Assembly (NCBI RefSeq): GCF_000741525.1
Contig: NZ_JGYP01000002.1
Location: 372,001-436,000, forward strand
Origin: Bifidobacterium bohemicum DSM 22767
GTDB lineage: Bacteria > Actinomycetota > Actinomycetes > Actinomycetales > Bifidobacteriaceae
DNA length: 64,000 nucleotides
Direction of reading: 5' to 3'
Of the stretch, positions 25,687 through 35,270 are shown piece by piece. Below the pieces are notes generated by a model. It did no database searches, was not told where the DNA came from, and worked only from the letters and a program-made list of their open reading frames with translations. The translations under genes were made by a program, and so were the position numbers. The number at the start of each line of letters is the position of its first letter. Position 1 is the first letter of the stretch.

Positions 25687-27351
25687 TCAATTCAAAGGCT
25701 TGACCAGCGGGAACGTGATGGTCTCGCGAATCGTCGCACCAGTCAATGCGATCAACAGTCGGTCGATGCCCATACCCATGCCGCCGGCAGGAGGCATACC
25801 CACGCCAAGGGCCTCTAGGAAGTCCTCGTCGATGTCCATCGCTTCGACGTCTCCGGCAAGGGCGTCCTTGGCCTGCGCGACAAACCGCTCACGCTGGACC
25901 ACCGGATCGTTGAGTTCGGAGTATCCGGTGGCCAGTTCGAAGCCACGCACATACAGATCCCACTTCTCGACGACACCGGGCTTGGAACGGTGGGCCTTGA
26001 CCAGCGGGCTTGTCTCCACCGGGAAGTCACGCACGAAGGTCGGTGTTTCGGCACCCAGGTCAGCTTCATAGAAATGCTCCCAAAGATGCTCGATCAGCTT
26101 TCCGTGGTTCTCGACTTCGTCACGTTCCACACCAAGCCTGTCTGCGATGGCCCCCAGCTCCTCAACGGACGTCTGCGGCGTAATCTCCTGACCGAGCGAC
26201 TGGGACAGCGACTCATACATTGAGATTTCTTTCCACTCACCGCCGAAATCGTACTTCGTTCCGTCCAGCAGGGTGACGTTGAGCGTACCAAAAGCGTCAA
26301 GCGCCGCGTTCTGGATGAGTTTCTTCGTCATCGCGGCGATGGTGTCGTAGTTGCCATATGCCTGATAGGCCTCAAGCATGGTGAATTCCGGAGCATGCGT
26401 GCCGTCGACGCCCTCGTTGCGGAAGTCGCGATTGATCTCGAAGACGCGCTCGATGCCGCCGACCAGGCAGCGCTTGAGGAAAAGTTCCGGAGCGATACGC
26501 AGGTACAGGTCAATGTCAAAGGCATTCATATGGGTGGTGAACGGACGAGCGGCAGCGCCACCGTGCACGGTTTGCAACATCGGCGTCTCAACTTCCAGGA
26601 AGTCGTCTTTTGCGAACGTGTTACGCAATGAGGTGACGACCCTCGACCGCTTACGCACCATGCCACGAATGTTTTCGTCTGCGATCATACCTACGTATGG
26701 CTTGCGCGTGCGAATATCCTCGGTCAGCTCCTTATGCAGGGCAGGCAAGGGCTGCAACGATTTGGAAGCGATCTTCCACTCGCTGGCGAACACCGACAGT
26801 TCACCGGTCTTGGAAGCGATGACGCGGCCTTTGAGCCAAAGATGATCGCCCAAATCAACCAACTGCTTGAACGATTTAAGCGAATCCGCGCCAATCTCCT
26901 TTTTGGAAATCATGCCTTGAATCGTCGCGCCGTCTCCCGATGCAAGCTGAACGAAGCACAACCCTCCGCCATTACGCAAGAACAGTACACGTCCGGCGAC
27001 GGCCACCACGTCCTCGGTCTCCTGCCCCGGTTCGAGCTTGCCTTCGTACTTGGCACGCACCGCAGGAATCGTGTCGGTGACCTCGACAACAACCGGGTAC
27101 GGCGAAATGCCGTCTTTGAGCATCTGTGCACGCTTGGCCACACGCATCTGAACCTGCTCGGGATTCGCTTCGGGGCCGAACTCCTTGTTCGAGGGGTCTA
27201 TCGCCTCGTCAAAGGACTTGCCCGCCTGGATACGAGCCGCGATTGCCTCGTCCTGCTTCAGCCGCAGTTCGGCACGCTCGACAGTGGTCATTCGGGGAGC
27301 GGCAGCCCCTTCTTCGTTTTGGATGTCGCCGGTTTCATTCGTTTCGCTCAT
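25687..27351 (-). CDS. lysS: Lysyl-tRNA synthetase (class II)
   Basis: A 554-residue enzyme charging tRNA-Lys. It has an N-terminal OB-fold (VAVAGRVLFLRNGGGLCFVQL) and class II motifs: motif 1 near FAKDDFLEVETPMLQ, motif 2 FEINRDFRNEGVDGTHAPEFTMLEAYQAY, and motif 3 GMGIDRLLIALTG. An N-terminal charged extension of about 45 residues precedes the core, as in other actinobacteria. It is separated from menA by 113 bases. Confidence 0.96.
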   Translation of the reverse strand: MSETNETGDIQNEEGAAAPRMTTVERAELRLKQDEAIAARIQAGKSFDEAIDPSNKEFGPEANPEQVQMRVAKRAQMLKDGISPYPVVVEVTDTIPAVRAKYEGKLEPGQETEDVVAVAGRVLFLRNGGGLCFVQLASGDGATIQGMISKKEIGADSLKSFKQLVDLGDHLWLKGRVIASKTGELSVFASEWKIASKSLQPLPALHKELTEDIRTRKPYVGMIADENIRGMVRKRSRVVTSLRNTFAKDDFLEVETPMLQTVHGGAAARPFTTHMNAFDIDLYLRIAPELFLKRCLVGGIERVFEINRDFRNEGVDGTHAPEFTMLEAYQAYGNYDTIAAMTKKLIQNAALDAFGTLNVTLLDGTKYDFGGEWKEISMYESLSQSLGQEITPQTSVEELGAIADRLGVERDEVENHGKLIEHLWEHFYEADLGAETPTFVRDFPVETSPLVKAHRSKPGVVEKWDLYVRGFELATGYSELNDPVVQRERFVAQAKDALAGDVEAMDIDEDFLEALGVGMPPAGGMGMGIDRLLIALTGATIRETITFPLVKPLN

Positions 27352-27471
27352 AGGTTTTTAGTTTACCGACCAGCCGATACACCGACGACGGCAAGTGTGA
27401 GACATACCACTTCAACCCATTTTTCACACGCAACGACCATTCAAGCTCGCTCAAACCACGACACACAGAAC

Positions 27472-27499
27472 TTGCTCGTCCACCCGTGTGAGGTATAGT
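27472..27499 (+). promoter_or_regulatory. Promoter of tRNA-Pro
   Basis: TTGCTC (27472-27477) and TATAGT (27494-27499) with a 16-base spacer, ending 16 bases before the mature tRNA 5' end. Confidence 0.6.
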
Positions 27500-27515
27500 T
27501 AACGATGTTGTTCAT

Positions 27516-27592
<77 letters not shown>

Positions 27593-27596
27593 ACTG

Positions 27597-27630
27597 AAAC
27601 CCCTTGGTTTTCAAGGGGTTTCATCATTTT
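27597..27630 (+). terminator. Terminator after tRNA-Pro
   Basis: AACCCCTTG and CAAGGGGTT form a 9-bp stem with a five-base loop, followed by TCATCATTTT. Confidence 0.85.
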
Positions 27631-27820
27631 CAGAACAGCCAAAAACGGTTCTATGTTACTACCGTGTTGTTAAAAAGGAACTGTGGGCCGGCCAATACTG
27701 AGTCTCCCATGCGGGTCCGGAAAACGGATTCGCGAAGCCAACAACGACAGCGGATCTCATTAGCTTCCGACGACATGGAAGAAAAACGGGCTTATAGGGC
27801 TGTTGCTATCGTTGGCAATC

Positions 27821-29008
27821 ATGAAGAAAAGTCTGCTGGCGCTGGCATGCGGGGCGTTTGCGTATGGGGCCGCCGAATTCGTGATGATGGGCATTCTGCC
27901 ACAAGCCGCGCACACCATGAACGTGAGCATCCCCACCGCCGGCAACTTCATCTCGGCCTATGCCATCGGCGTGTGCATAGGCGCCACGATGCTCGTTTTC
28001 GGGCGGAAGACCGGCCCTAAAAAACTGGTCCTCCTGTTCATGGCCATAGCGCTTGTGGGAGATGTGTTCAGCGCCCTTGCCATCAACGCGCCATTGCTGA
28101 TCATCGGACGTTTCATCGCCGGCCTGCCGCATGGCGCGTTCTTCGGTACCGCAGCGCTGATCGCCAAAACTCTTGCGGAACCCGGCAAACAAGCCAAGGC
28201 CGTTTCCCTCACCATCACCGGACAGACCGTAGCCAACATGCTCGGGGTGCCTGCGGGAACCCTGCTGGCGGAACATCTTTCATGGCGCCTCGCCTTTCTG
28301 ATCCTCGCAGGCGTAGCGGCCCTGACCATCGTCCTGGTTGCGGCTTGGGTTCCTTACATCCAGCCCGTAAAGGACGCCGGCATCGCGGGTCAATTCCGGT
28401 TCCTGACCAAGCCCGGTCCTTGGATGATACTCGGGGCGACCTTCACGGGCAACGTCGGCATCTTTTGCTGGTGGAGCTATGTGTCACCTTGGTTGCAGCA
28501 GGTGGGTGGATACCGGTCGGGCACCGTGCCACTGTTGATGATGCTGGCGGGTTCGGCCATGGTGATCGGCGGACTGATCGGCGGGCACATCACCGACCGC
28601 TGGCGCAGCGCCGGAACCGCGGCCTTGGGACAGCTCGTCGCCGCCGCCGGTCTGATGCTTGTGTTCCTGCTGCCCGGTTCCCGGCTGAACACCGCCGTTC
28701 TGACGTTCATCATCGCTTTCGCGCTGTTTTTCGTGTCCACTCCCCAGCAGCTGCTTCTGGCCGAAGCGGGTAAGGGCGGAGGCGAACTGATAGGCGGCGC
28801 CGCCGTCCAGATCGCCTTCAACTTCGGCAACGCCGTGGGCTCGGCTGTGGGAGGGGCGGCGCTCAACGCCTCCAATATGAACTACCACTTCCCCGCACTC
28901 GGCGGGTTGCCATTCGCCGTTATCGCCGTGGCACTGCTGGTCTGGTATTCGGCGAAATTCGAGACACAGACCGACGCATTGGAGCGGATGGAAGTGATTG
29001 AAGTTTAA
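27821..29008 (+). CDS. MFS exporter (AraJ/CmlA-like, drug or sugar efflux)
   Basis: A 395-residue transporter with twelve helices. The N-terminus LALACGAFAYGAAEFVMMGILP and the motif GRFIAGLPHGAFFGTAALIA are characteristic of the DHA1 group containing AraJ and the PbuE/CmlA exporters. The likely substrate is a drug, nucleoside or sugar exported with protons; it is not determinable here. The ATG at 27821 has a weak ribosome binding site; TTG 27803 is an in-frame alternative. Monocistronic by position. Confidence 0.83.
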   Translation: MKKSLLALACGAFAYGAAEFVMMGILPQAAHTMNVSIPTAGNFISAYAIGVCIGATMLVFGRKTGPKKLVLLFMAIALVGDVFSALAINAPLLIIGRFIAGLPHGAFFGTAALIAKTLAEPGKQAKAVSLTITGQTVANMLGVPAGTLLAEHLSWRLAFLILAGVAALTIVLVAAWVPYIQPVKDAGIAGQFRFLTKPGPWMILGATFTGNVGIFCWWSYVSPWLQQVGGYRSGTVPLLMMLAGSAMVIGGLIGGHITDRWRSAGTAALGQLVAAAGLMLVFLLPGSRLNTAVLTFIIAFALFFVSTPQQLLLAEAGKGGGELIGGAAVQIAFNFGNAVGSAVGGAALNASNMNYHFPALGGLPFAVIAVALLVWYSAKFETQTDALERMEVIEV

Positions 29009-29063
29009 AGCACCTTGTTCGTTTAACTCTTGATTTCCGTCATTTACCTTCGTACACCCCGAT

Positions 29064-29089
29064 GGCCCCATTACACCGAAGAATGGGCC
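29064..29089 (+). terminator. Possible terminator after the MFS gene
   Basis: GGCCCCATT (29064-29072) can pair with AATGGGCC (29082-29089), 55 bases after the stop. There is no T-tract, so support is weak. Confidence 0.35.
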
Positions 29090-29221
29090 CGGGTTCACAG
29101 GCGTGACCCTTCGAACAGGCAAGATTATGCGATACATCTTATGTCTGTTCGCGAACGCCAATCGCCGGTACGCAATAGACTGAATGTAGTTACTTGAAGT
29201 ATCCGGCATAAAGGGGTGGCT

Positions 29222-31414
29222 ATGGATGACAAAGGGCGGGAACTACTTAAAGGGTTCGAGAACGAACATTCGCATATAGCGGCACCCGATGACCAGGCCG
29301 GCACCCAGGCGCCAAAAGAGCAATCCGTCGCCGCATCGGATATGGCCGGATCGCACACCAACCAGCCAGCCACCTTCGACACCGACGCGTTCCTTAGCGG
29401 ACTCGACGCGATTTTCGAGGCGCATCAGGCCGGCACGAAGGCGGAACCCTACCTGTTGCAAGCCATGGAAGACGCGGAGGAAGCCGGCGATGAAGCAGGC
29501 CTACTCACCGTACTCAACGAAACGATGGGATTCTACCGCTCGCAGGGCAGGCATGACGACAACCAGTGGGTGATTCAACGGGCACTCGAACTTGGACTCA
29601 AGATGCGGATTGAGGGCACCGAGGCTTGGACCACCACACTGATCAACGCCGCCACAGGCATGCGCGCGGCCAAACGTTACGACCAAGCCGAGGCGTTGTA
29701 TACGCAGGCCTTGGCATCGGCGGCAAAAACCCTCAGCCCTAACGACCGACGCATGGCGGCACTGCACAACAACATCTCCATGCTCTACAGCGAAACCGGC
29801 GATCTGGCCAAAGCGCAGACGGAACTCGAGCAGGCCTTGTCCATTCTGACGACGGCAAGCGTTGACCCGGCAAGCGATATCGATGTGGCCTCCACCCATA
29901 CGAATCTGGCTCTGGTGCTGATCGAACGCGCCGGCAAAGCCGGAACGGCAGAGCAAATCCCAAACCCCGAGCGTGACGCCCTGCTTGACCAAACCATGAC
30001 GCACGCCCGGCAAGCTCTCGAAATCTACCGTAATGGTCATTTGGAGCACAGTGCACACTACGCCTCGGCGCTGGCCGGATATGCACAAGCTTGCTTTGCA
30101 ACCGGCCGATTCGCAATCGCCGTGACGAATTACCGTCACTGCCTCGACGTAATCACCGAATGCTACGGCGCTGATAACGACTATTACCGAACCACCGTGT
30201 CGAATCTCAAAGCAGCGGAAGAAGCAGCCGACCAGGCTGGCTTCGGCCCCGGTGAACCAATGCCAACGAGCGACGCGTTGAACGCCGGAAGCAACGGCAA
30301 AAAGACAGATACCTCAGCCGTGAATTCCACATCCTATGCACCCCCGGACACCGCCCCAACAGCGACCGGCGCATACGCAGACACCGGCACGACGCCGCAC
30401 GATATTTCGGGGCTTAAACTCGCTCGCGCCTATTGGGAACGGTACGGCAAACCCCTCATAGCGCAACGATACCCCGAATATCAGGGACGTATCGCCGCGG
30501 GTCTGGTCGGCCACGGCTCGGAATGCTACGGTTTCGATGACGCTTTTTCGCATGACCATGACTTTGGTCCGGGCTTTTGTCTGTGGCTCACCGAAGAGGA
30601 CTACGCGGCCATCGGTGCCGAACTTCAGCATGGCTATGAGGCGCTGCCCGAGCAATTCATGGGCTTCGGCCCGCGTGCGTCGACGGTCCGGACGCAAGGG
30701 GCCGGGCGGCGTGTAGGCGTTTTCAGCATCGGAGACTTCTTCCAATCCCTGACCGGTTATCGCAAGGCACCGGCGGCGGACAAGCCTCACGAATGGCTGT
30801 TGTTCGATGAGGGAACCTTGGCCGCAGCGACCAATGGCGAGGTGTTCGCGGACCCACTCGGCGCCTTTTCCAAGACTCGGCAGGGTTTCAAGATGATGCC
30901 CGATGACGTGCGCTTGTCACTGATTTCACGACGACTTGGCATGATTGCTCAAGCCGGACAATACAACCTGCCGCGCAGTCTGGGTCGAAATGACGGAGCC
31001 GCCGCATGGTGCACCATAAACGAATTCACGGAAAACGTCTGCTCGCTGGTGTTTCTGATCAACGAGCCCATCCGCGCAGGATACATGCCATACTACAAGT
31101 GGCGATTCGCCGCACTCCGACGCCTCAGCGGCCGAATGAGTACGGTTCTGACGGATGTGTGCCCCAAGCTGGAAAGTATTCTACGCCTCTCTTCGGCTGC
31201 ATGCTTCGGTGGAGCCGGATTTGGAGAAGGGGGCAAAGGGGCGGCGCCGGCACAAACTCAAATTCAACAGCTTGTGGAAGGTATTTGCGCCAGCATTGTC
31301 GCGGAACTGCAACGTGAAGGGCTTACCACAAGCGACGAAACGTTCCTCGAATGGCAACGGCCGTACATCGAGGCCCATATTGCCAGCGACGACCCGGTGC
31401 TGCGCAGCCTCTAA
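29222..31414 (+). CDS. TPR protein with C-terminal DUF4037 nucleotidyltransferase-like domain
   Basis: A 730-residue cytoplasmic protein. The N-terminal half (about 40-330) is tetratricopeptide-like, e.g. AKRYDQAEALYTQALASAAK and ETGDLAKAQTELEQALSIL. The C-terminal half (from about 390) matches DUF4037, with GLVGHGSECYGFDDAFSHDHDFG, a nucleotidyltransferase-type G-S...D-x-D motif, and the conserved DPLGAFSKTRQG and WCTINEFTENVCSLVFLIN. ATG 29222 is preceded by AAAGGGG; GTG 29216 is an alternative. It is followed after 100 bases by a DUF4125 gene, its usual partner in bifidobacteria. Biochemical role unknown. Confidence 0.8.
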   Translation: MDDKGRELLKGFENEHSHIAAPDDQAGTQAPKEQSVAASDMAGSHTNQPATFDTDAFLSGLDAIFEAHQAGTKAEPYLLQAMEDAEEAGDEAGLLTVLNETMGFYRSQGRHDDNQWVIQRALELGLKMRIEGTEAWTTTLINAATGMRAAKRYDQAEALYTQALASAAKTLSPNDRRMAALHNNISMLYSETGDLAKAQTELEQALSILTTASVDPASDIDVASTHTNLALVLIERAGKAGTAEQIPNPERDALLDQTMTHARQALEIYRNGHLEHSAHYASALAGYAQACFATGRFAIAVTNYRHCLDVITECYGADNDYYRTTVSNLKAAEEAADQAGFGPGEPMPTSDALNAGSNGKKTDTSAVNSTSYAPPDTAPTATGAYADTGTTPHDISGLKLARAYWERYGKPLIAQRYPEYQGRIAAGLVGHGSECYGFDDAFSHDHDFGPGFCLWLTEEDYAAIGAELQHGYEALPEQFMGFGPRASTVRTQGAGRRVGVFSIGDFFQSLTGYRKAPAADKPHEWLLFDEGTLAAATNGEVFADPLGAFSKTRQGFKMMPDDVRLSLISRRLGMIAQAGQYNLPRSLGRNDGAAAWCTINEFTENVCSLVFLINEPIRAGYMPYYKWRFAALRRLSGRMSTVLTDVCPKLESILRLSSAACFGGAGFGEGGKGAAPAQTQIQQLVEGICASIVAELQREGLTTSDETFLEWQRPYIEAHIASDDPVLRSL

Positions 31415-31513
31415 GGACGGCGAACGTTTAAACACCGACACCGCCACGCCCACTACAAGCAACGAACCAGTTTCACACCTACAGCCACCAACGGCAGGAA
31501 GCACACAACCATC

Positions 31514-32224
31514 ATGAACATGAGCAACTCCGACAATTCCTGTAACACCAGCACTGACGCCTCCCCCAACGACAACGAGACGAACGGTCGCGACGCGTGC
31601 CCGACCACCGTACCGTCCGACGAGCTTGACGAACGCTTGGTGCGCCACGAATGGGATCAGTTCCAAGACACCAACAACGAAGGTGGACGCGCCGCCTGCC
31701 AAGGCAACTGGCCCACCTTTCACCAGATGAGATTGAGTCAATTCGCCGCTTGGCCCCGCCCGCTGGCCGAAAGCTATGCTCGCGACCTTGACGACGCTGA
31801 TCGTATCGGCCGCAACCTCATAACCGAAAAGTACGGGCGGATGATGGCTTCCACCTTCCCCGACGAGTTCAAACGCAACATCGAGCCGTACATTCCGCGG
31901 CTTTCCGACACCCGTATCGAAGCACAGGAACAGGTCATCGCCCGGCAGGTCGCCTGGGCCGACGACTTCCGTAAGCGCTACCCCAAGCTCGGAGCCGAGA
32001 TGCGTGTGCTGACCACGGCCGAGGACACCCGGACGGCCACCTCATTTGAAACATACCTGCGAGGAGAGCTCGGCACCTATTCGGATGCCACCTTCGACCT
32101 ATACCGTCGATTCATCGAAAGTCTTGCCGCGCGAGGAGAAAATCTTACCGAAACAACAATACGCAATACGGTATTGCTGGGTGGGTTCAGTTCACTTGAC
32201 GAAGCCGAGTCATTGCAACGTTAA
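31514..32224 (+). CDS. DUF4125 family protein
   Basis: A 236-residue protein with a low-complexity polar N-terminus (about 40 residues) and a DUF4125-type core: LVRHEWDQFQDTNNEGGRA, CQGNWPTFHQMRLSQFAAW, NLITEKYGRMMASTFP. It has no membrane segment or known catalytic motif. Its place right after the DUF4037 gene suggests that the two act together. Function unknown. Confidence 0.75.
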   Translation: MNMSNSDNSCNTSTDASPNDNETNGRDACPTTVPSDELDERLVRHEWDQFQDTNNEGGRAACQGNWPTFHQMRLSQFAAWPRPLAESYARDLDDADRIGRNLITEKYGRMMASTFPDEFKRNIEPYIPRLSDTRIEAQEQVIARQVAWADDFRKRYPKLGAEMRVLTTAEDTRTATSFETYLRGELGTYSDATFDLYRRFIESLAARGENLTETTIRNTVLLGGFSSLDEAESLQR

Positions 32225-32399
32225 GCAGCTTGATAAGTCTGAGACGACTTGACCTGACGCATACGTGGAGGCCGATACGAGCCATTGGTATCCCAACGAT
32301 CCCAGACCGACCTTCACGCCATTCAACGCCAATATCGATTAACGAAACCGGCGGCTCACGCAGGGTGGAACGGCGCTCGGTCTGACCGAACCACCACGT

Positions 32400-32912
32400 T
32401 CATCGACCGGCCGTCCGGCGACGACGCACAGCGGAGACAATCGCCCAGACCACAGCCACCAAAATCAGCAACACGCCAAACGACGCAACCACCAATGCGA
32501 CAAAAGCCCGTATGTCAAGTCCGAAAGCGAAATTACCTGGAGAAATCGGCGTACCCATACCCACAATCAGCACAACGACTGCAAAGAACAGCAGAAACAG
32601 ACTCAGAACAAGCGTTCCGACACTCGGACCGCCTGGCCGCATTCCATTCGGTGACGATGGCCGCATCTGGGGCACTACGTGCACTTGAGACTCAACGCGA
32701 GGAGCGGAACCAACCGAATCACCGGAAGCAGCCTGAGCGCCCTCGTCGGTTTCGCCCACATTCGTGTCAGCAGTCGCTGCCGCCCGCTCTGCCGCCGCCG
32801 TTCTATCCATCATTGCCGCATCGTTTGCATCCGCAACGGGCAACGCCGCATCCACAGACACCGAATCGGATTGGGGAGGCATGACGTCTTCAATATCGCT
32901 CCGATCACTCAT
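32400..32912 (-). CDS. Small two-helix membrane protein, linked to PspC gene
   Basis: A 170-residue protein with a long disordered, Ala/Asp-rich N-terminus (about 1-95) and two hydrophobic helices (LVLSLFLLFFAVVVLIVGM and AFVALVVASFGVLLILVAVVW), ending in RRRR. No family recognised. Its ATG overlaps the stop codon of the PspC gene (TGATG), so the two are translationally coupled and probably act together at the membrane. Confidence 0.65.
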   Translation of the reverse strand: MSDRSDIEDVMPPQSDSVSVDAALPVADANDAAMMDRTAAAERAAATADTNVGETDEGAQAASGDSVGSAPRVESQVHVVPQMRPSSPNGMRPGGPSVGTLVLSLFLLFFAVVVLIVGMGTPISPGNFAFGLDIRAFVALVVASFGVLLILVAVVWAIVSAVRRRRTAGR

Positions 32913-35176
32913 CAGTCACGCTCCTTGACATATTGGATATAGCTCTTTACATGGCTTTCATAGGGGTATTGAACGGTCACCTTGCCTTCGACCACGAACG
33001 GCACGACGACGGTAAGTTCCGGCCCGCCCTTCGGCATCTTGGACTTGTCGTAATACCACGAGTAATTGCCGTCGTTCCGCCCTGAGGAGCTGGACGCGAT
33101 TCCGCCGTGATCATTGTCAACCTCCCCGATTCTCACTCCCCTGCCATTCCACAGGCCGATTGCACTGCCATACCTGATTGCGGTATACCGACCGCCGACC
33201 GATTTGACGCCGAAAGGACTGTTGGGCAAGCACGCCTCGCCGATGGAGATGCCGACGGAATCGTCGTCACAGTAGGGTTCGGTGTCGCCATCCTGGTCAC
33301 CATTATCATTATCGGAGTCTTGGTCGGTGCCGCTGTTACGGTCGTTGCTACGGGAGCGACCGGATGCATTAGACCGCCCAGAATGTACGGAAGTCGTTGA
33401 ATCGTCAGGGTCAATCCTTATCGACCCGCCGTTCAAGCCCAGATGCAGATTCAGATCCGAAGGAATTCGTCCCGTTTGATACAACTGGCGCTGAAAGTCA
33501 ATTGGATCGTCCGTTCCGGTCATCAGGCCGTACGAGCACCCGGCGGGCAGAGTGACGAAAACCTGCGAGCGCTGTGCGGTCAAATCAATACGACCGGTGG
33601 GGCAAGCTGATTTTGCTCTTGTGCCGTCGCCTAGCGTAACATCGTGAGTGCCCTCGCCTTTGCCGTAATCACTCAAATCGACATTGAGCACGTCATGGTC
33701 GAAGTCGTTACCGCTGACCGCAACGCCACGACGCAGACGCGACAATTCGGCTTTATTGCTGCCGTCCACGGCCTGAAAACCAGACAGCGAGACCTGATGC
33801 CATGAATCGTTGAGGCGGTGCATATCGCTCACTATCCATGAATAACCGGCATCGGTACCCACCAAAACCACGGCAAGGAGGGCGGCGATCCAGATCATCG
33901 GGTGCAAACCGCCGGCACGCCGTCCGGCGATCCCCAATGCCAAGACACCCAGACCAAGCGCGGCGAGCACAACCGCAATCCAAATCGTGGCCACTTTCAG
34001 CGTTGATTCCAACCCGCCGTAGTCGATGGCGAATAACGCGGCTACAGCCCCCGAAACCAAAATCGCACCAAGAAAGAGCAACACAACAGCAAAGCCCGCC
34101 GGCTTACGGCGTAGCCTACTTGCGACTGGAGGTTGCGCAACGACCTGCCTGGGCGCAGCCGACCTGTACATGGGAGGCGCCTGATAATAGTATGGCGTAC
34201 CATATGCGGCCTGCTGGGCATACGGGTTCGGACCGGAACCATTGACGTGTGAGCCAGCAGGACCGGCGGGTGAATAACCAGAGAATGAACCTGCATCATC
34301 ATTCATCGGCCGGGCGCCATATTGGGAGCCGGAACCGGCAAAGCCTTCGTGGTCGTAGGACTGGAACCGGCTTGGCTGTGAAGCCGAACCCGACCAAGGA
34401 CGAGGGTCGTGATCTCCTTGAGGCGCATAGGAACCAGACGGACCATAGGGACCATAACCGCCGGCCTGGGGCTGGTAATAACGGCCGCCGCGCCCTGAGT
34501 CGACACGATTGACCAGAATATTGACGATCACCAGCAACAGTCCGATGGCCAGAAGCCCGAAGAACGCACCAATTCCCCTACTGTTGGAAACACCGACCAT
34601 CAGGAGGATAATCGGCGCGAGCACAGTCCACTGCCACTGTCCATGCACCAGATCCTCGCCCATGATTCGTCCATCGCGGCAGTCCGGCAATAACGCCCAT
34701 GCCGCCGCATAGAAGACAAGACCGGCTCCACAGATGAGCACCGAGGCCGTCAGAATCACTCGCACGAATACGACGCTGACGTCATAACGCATTGCGATTC
34801 CGTCGCACACGCCGCCAATCCAACGGTTGTTGCCTCGTATCAGTCCACTTCTACGAATCCATCCGAAAAAACGGTTGATATTCTCGTTGACGCCATTGCT
34901 TGGATGCTGGTCACCATACCCATACCCGGACCATCCGTTCTGAAATCCTTGCTGGCCACGATCGCCTTGTGAACCAGAGTCTCTTTGCGGACCTTGCCCA
35001 TCTTGCCCGAACGGGCCTGAAGATCCGGACCGACCATTCCACGCGCCCTGACCAGACCGCTCAGATTGTTCAGGCTGGGCAGCTTGATAAGGCCGACCGC
35101 CTTGCGGTCTTCGCCCGGTTGCACCCTGCTGCCGTGACGGATCGAGACCGTCGCCATAGTCACTGTTGTTTTCCAT
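32912..35176 (-). CDS. PspC-domain multi-pass membrane protein
   Basis: About 754 residues. A Gln/Gly-rich N-terminus is followed by a PspC domain (GWIRRSGLIRGNNRWIGGVCDGIAMRYDVSVVFVRVIL), several further helices (LAPIILLMVGVS, FAVVLLFLGAILVSGAVAAL, two more), then a large extracytoplasmic part with an Asp/Asn-rich linker and a LiaF/DUF-type beta domain near the C-terminus. Divergent from a PspC-containing histidine kinase, with which it shares an intergenic region of under 100 bases. Likely a membrane partner in an envelope stress sensor. Start 35176 or in-frame ATG 35197. Confidence 0.8.
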   Translation of the reverse strand: MENNSDYGDGLDPSRQQGATGRRPQGGRPYQAAQPEQSERSGQGAWNGRSGSSGPFGQDGQGPQRDSGSQGDRGQQGFQNGWSGYGYGDQHPSNGVNENINRFFGWIRRSGLIRGNNRWIGGVCDGIAMRYDVSVVFVRVILTASVLICGAGLVFYAAAWALLPDCRDGRIMGEDLVHGQWQWTVLAPIILLMVGVSNSRGIGAFFGLLAIGLLLVIVNILVNRVDSGRGGRYYQPQAGGYGPYGPSGSYAPQGDHDPRPWSGSASQPSRFQSYDHEGFAGSGSQYGARPMNDDAGSFSGYSPAGPAGSHVNGSGPNPYAQQAAYGTPYYYQAPPMYRSAAPRQVVAQPPVASRLRRKPAGFAVVLLFLGAILVSGAVAALFAIDYGGLESTLKVATIWIAVVLAALGLGVLALGIAGRRAGGLHPMIWIAALLAVVLVGTDAGYSWIVSDMHRLNDSWHQVSLSGFQAVDGSNKAELSRLRRGVAVSGNDFDHDVLNVDLSDYGKGEGTHDVTLGDGTRAKSACPTGRIDLTAQRSQVFVTLPAGCSYGLMTGTDDPIDFQRQLYQTGRIPSDLNLHLGLNGGSIRIDPDDSTTSVHSGRSNASGRSRSNDRNSGTDQDSDNDNGDQDGDTEPYCDDDSVGISIGEACLPNSPFGVKSVGGRYTAIRYGSAIGLWNGRGVRIGEVDNDHGGIASSSSGRNDGNYSWYYDKSKMPKGGPELTVVVPFVVEGKVTVQYPYESHVKSYIQYVKERD

Positions 35177-35270
35177 ATCTTCATTACAGCACGCCATGAA
35201 GCGCGAAACCCTCAGGGAATCCCCTGATTCAACCCTGAACTTCTATCAAAACACCTCCGTAGGAGCCCTG

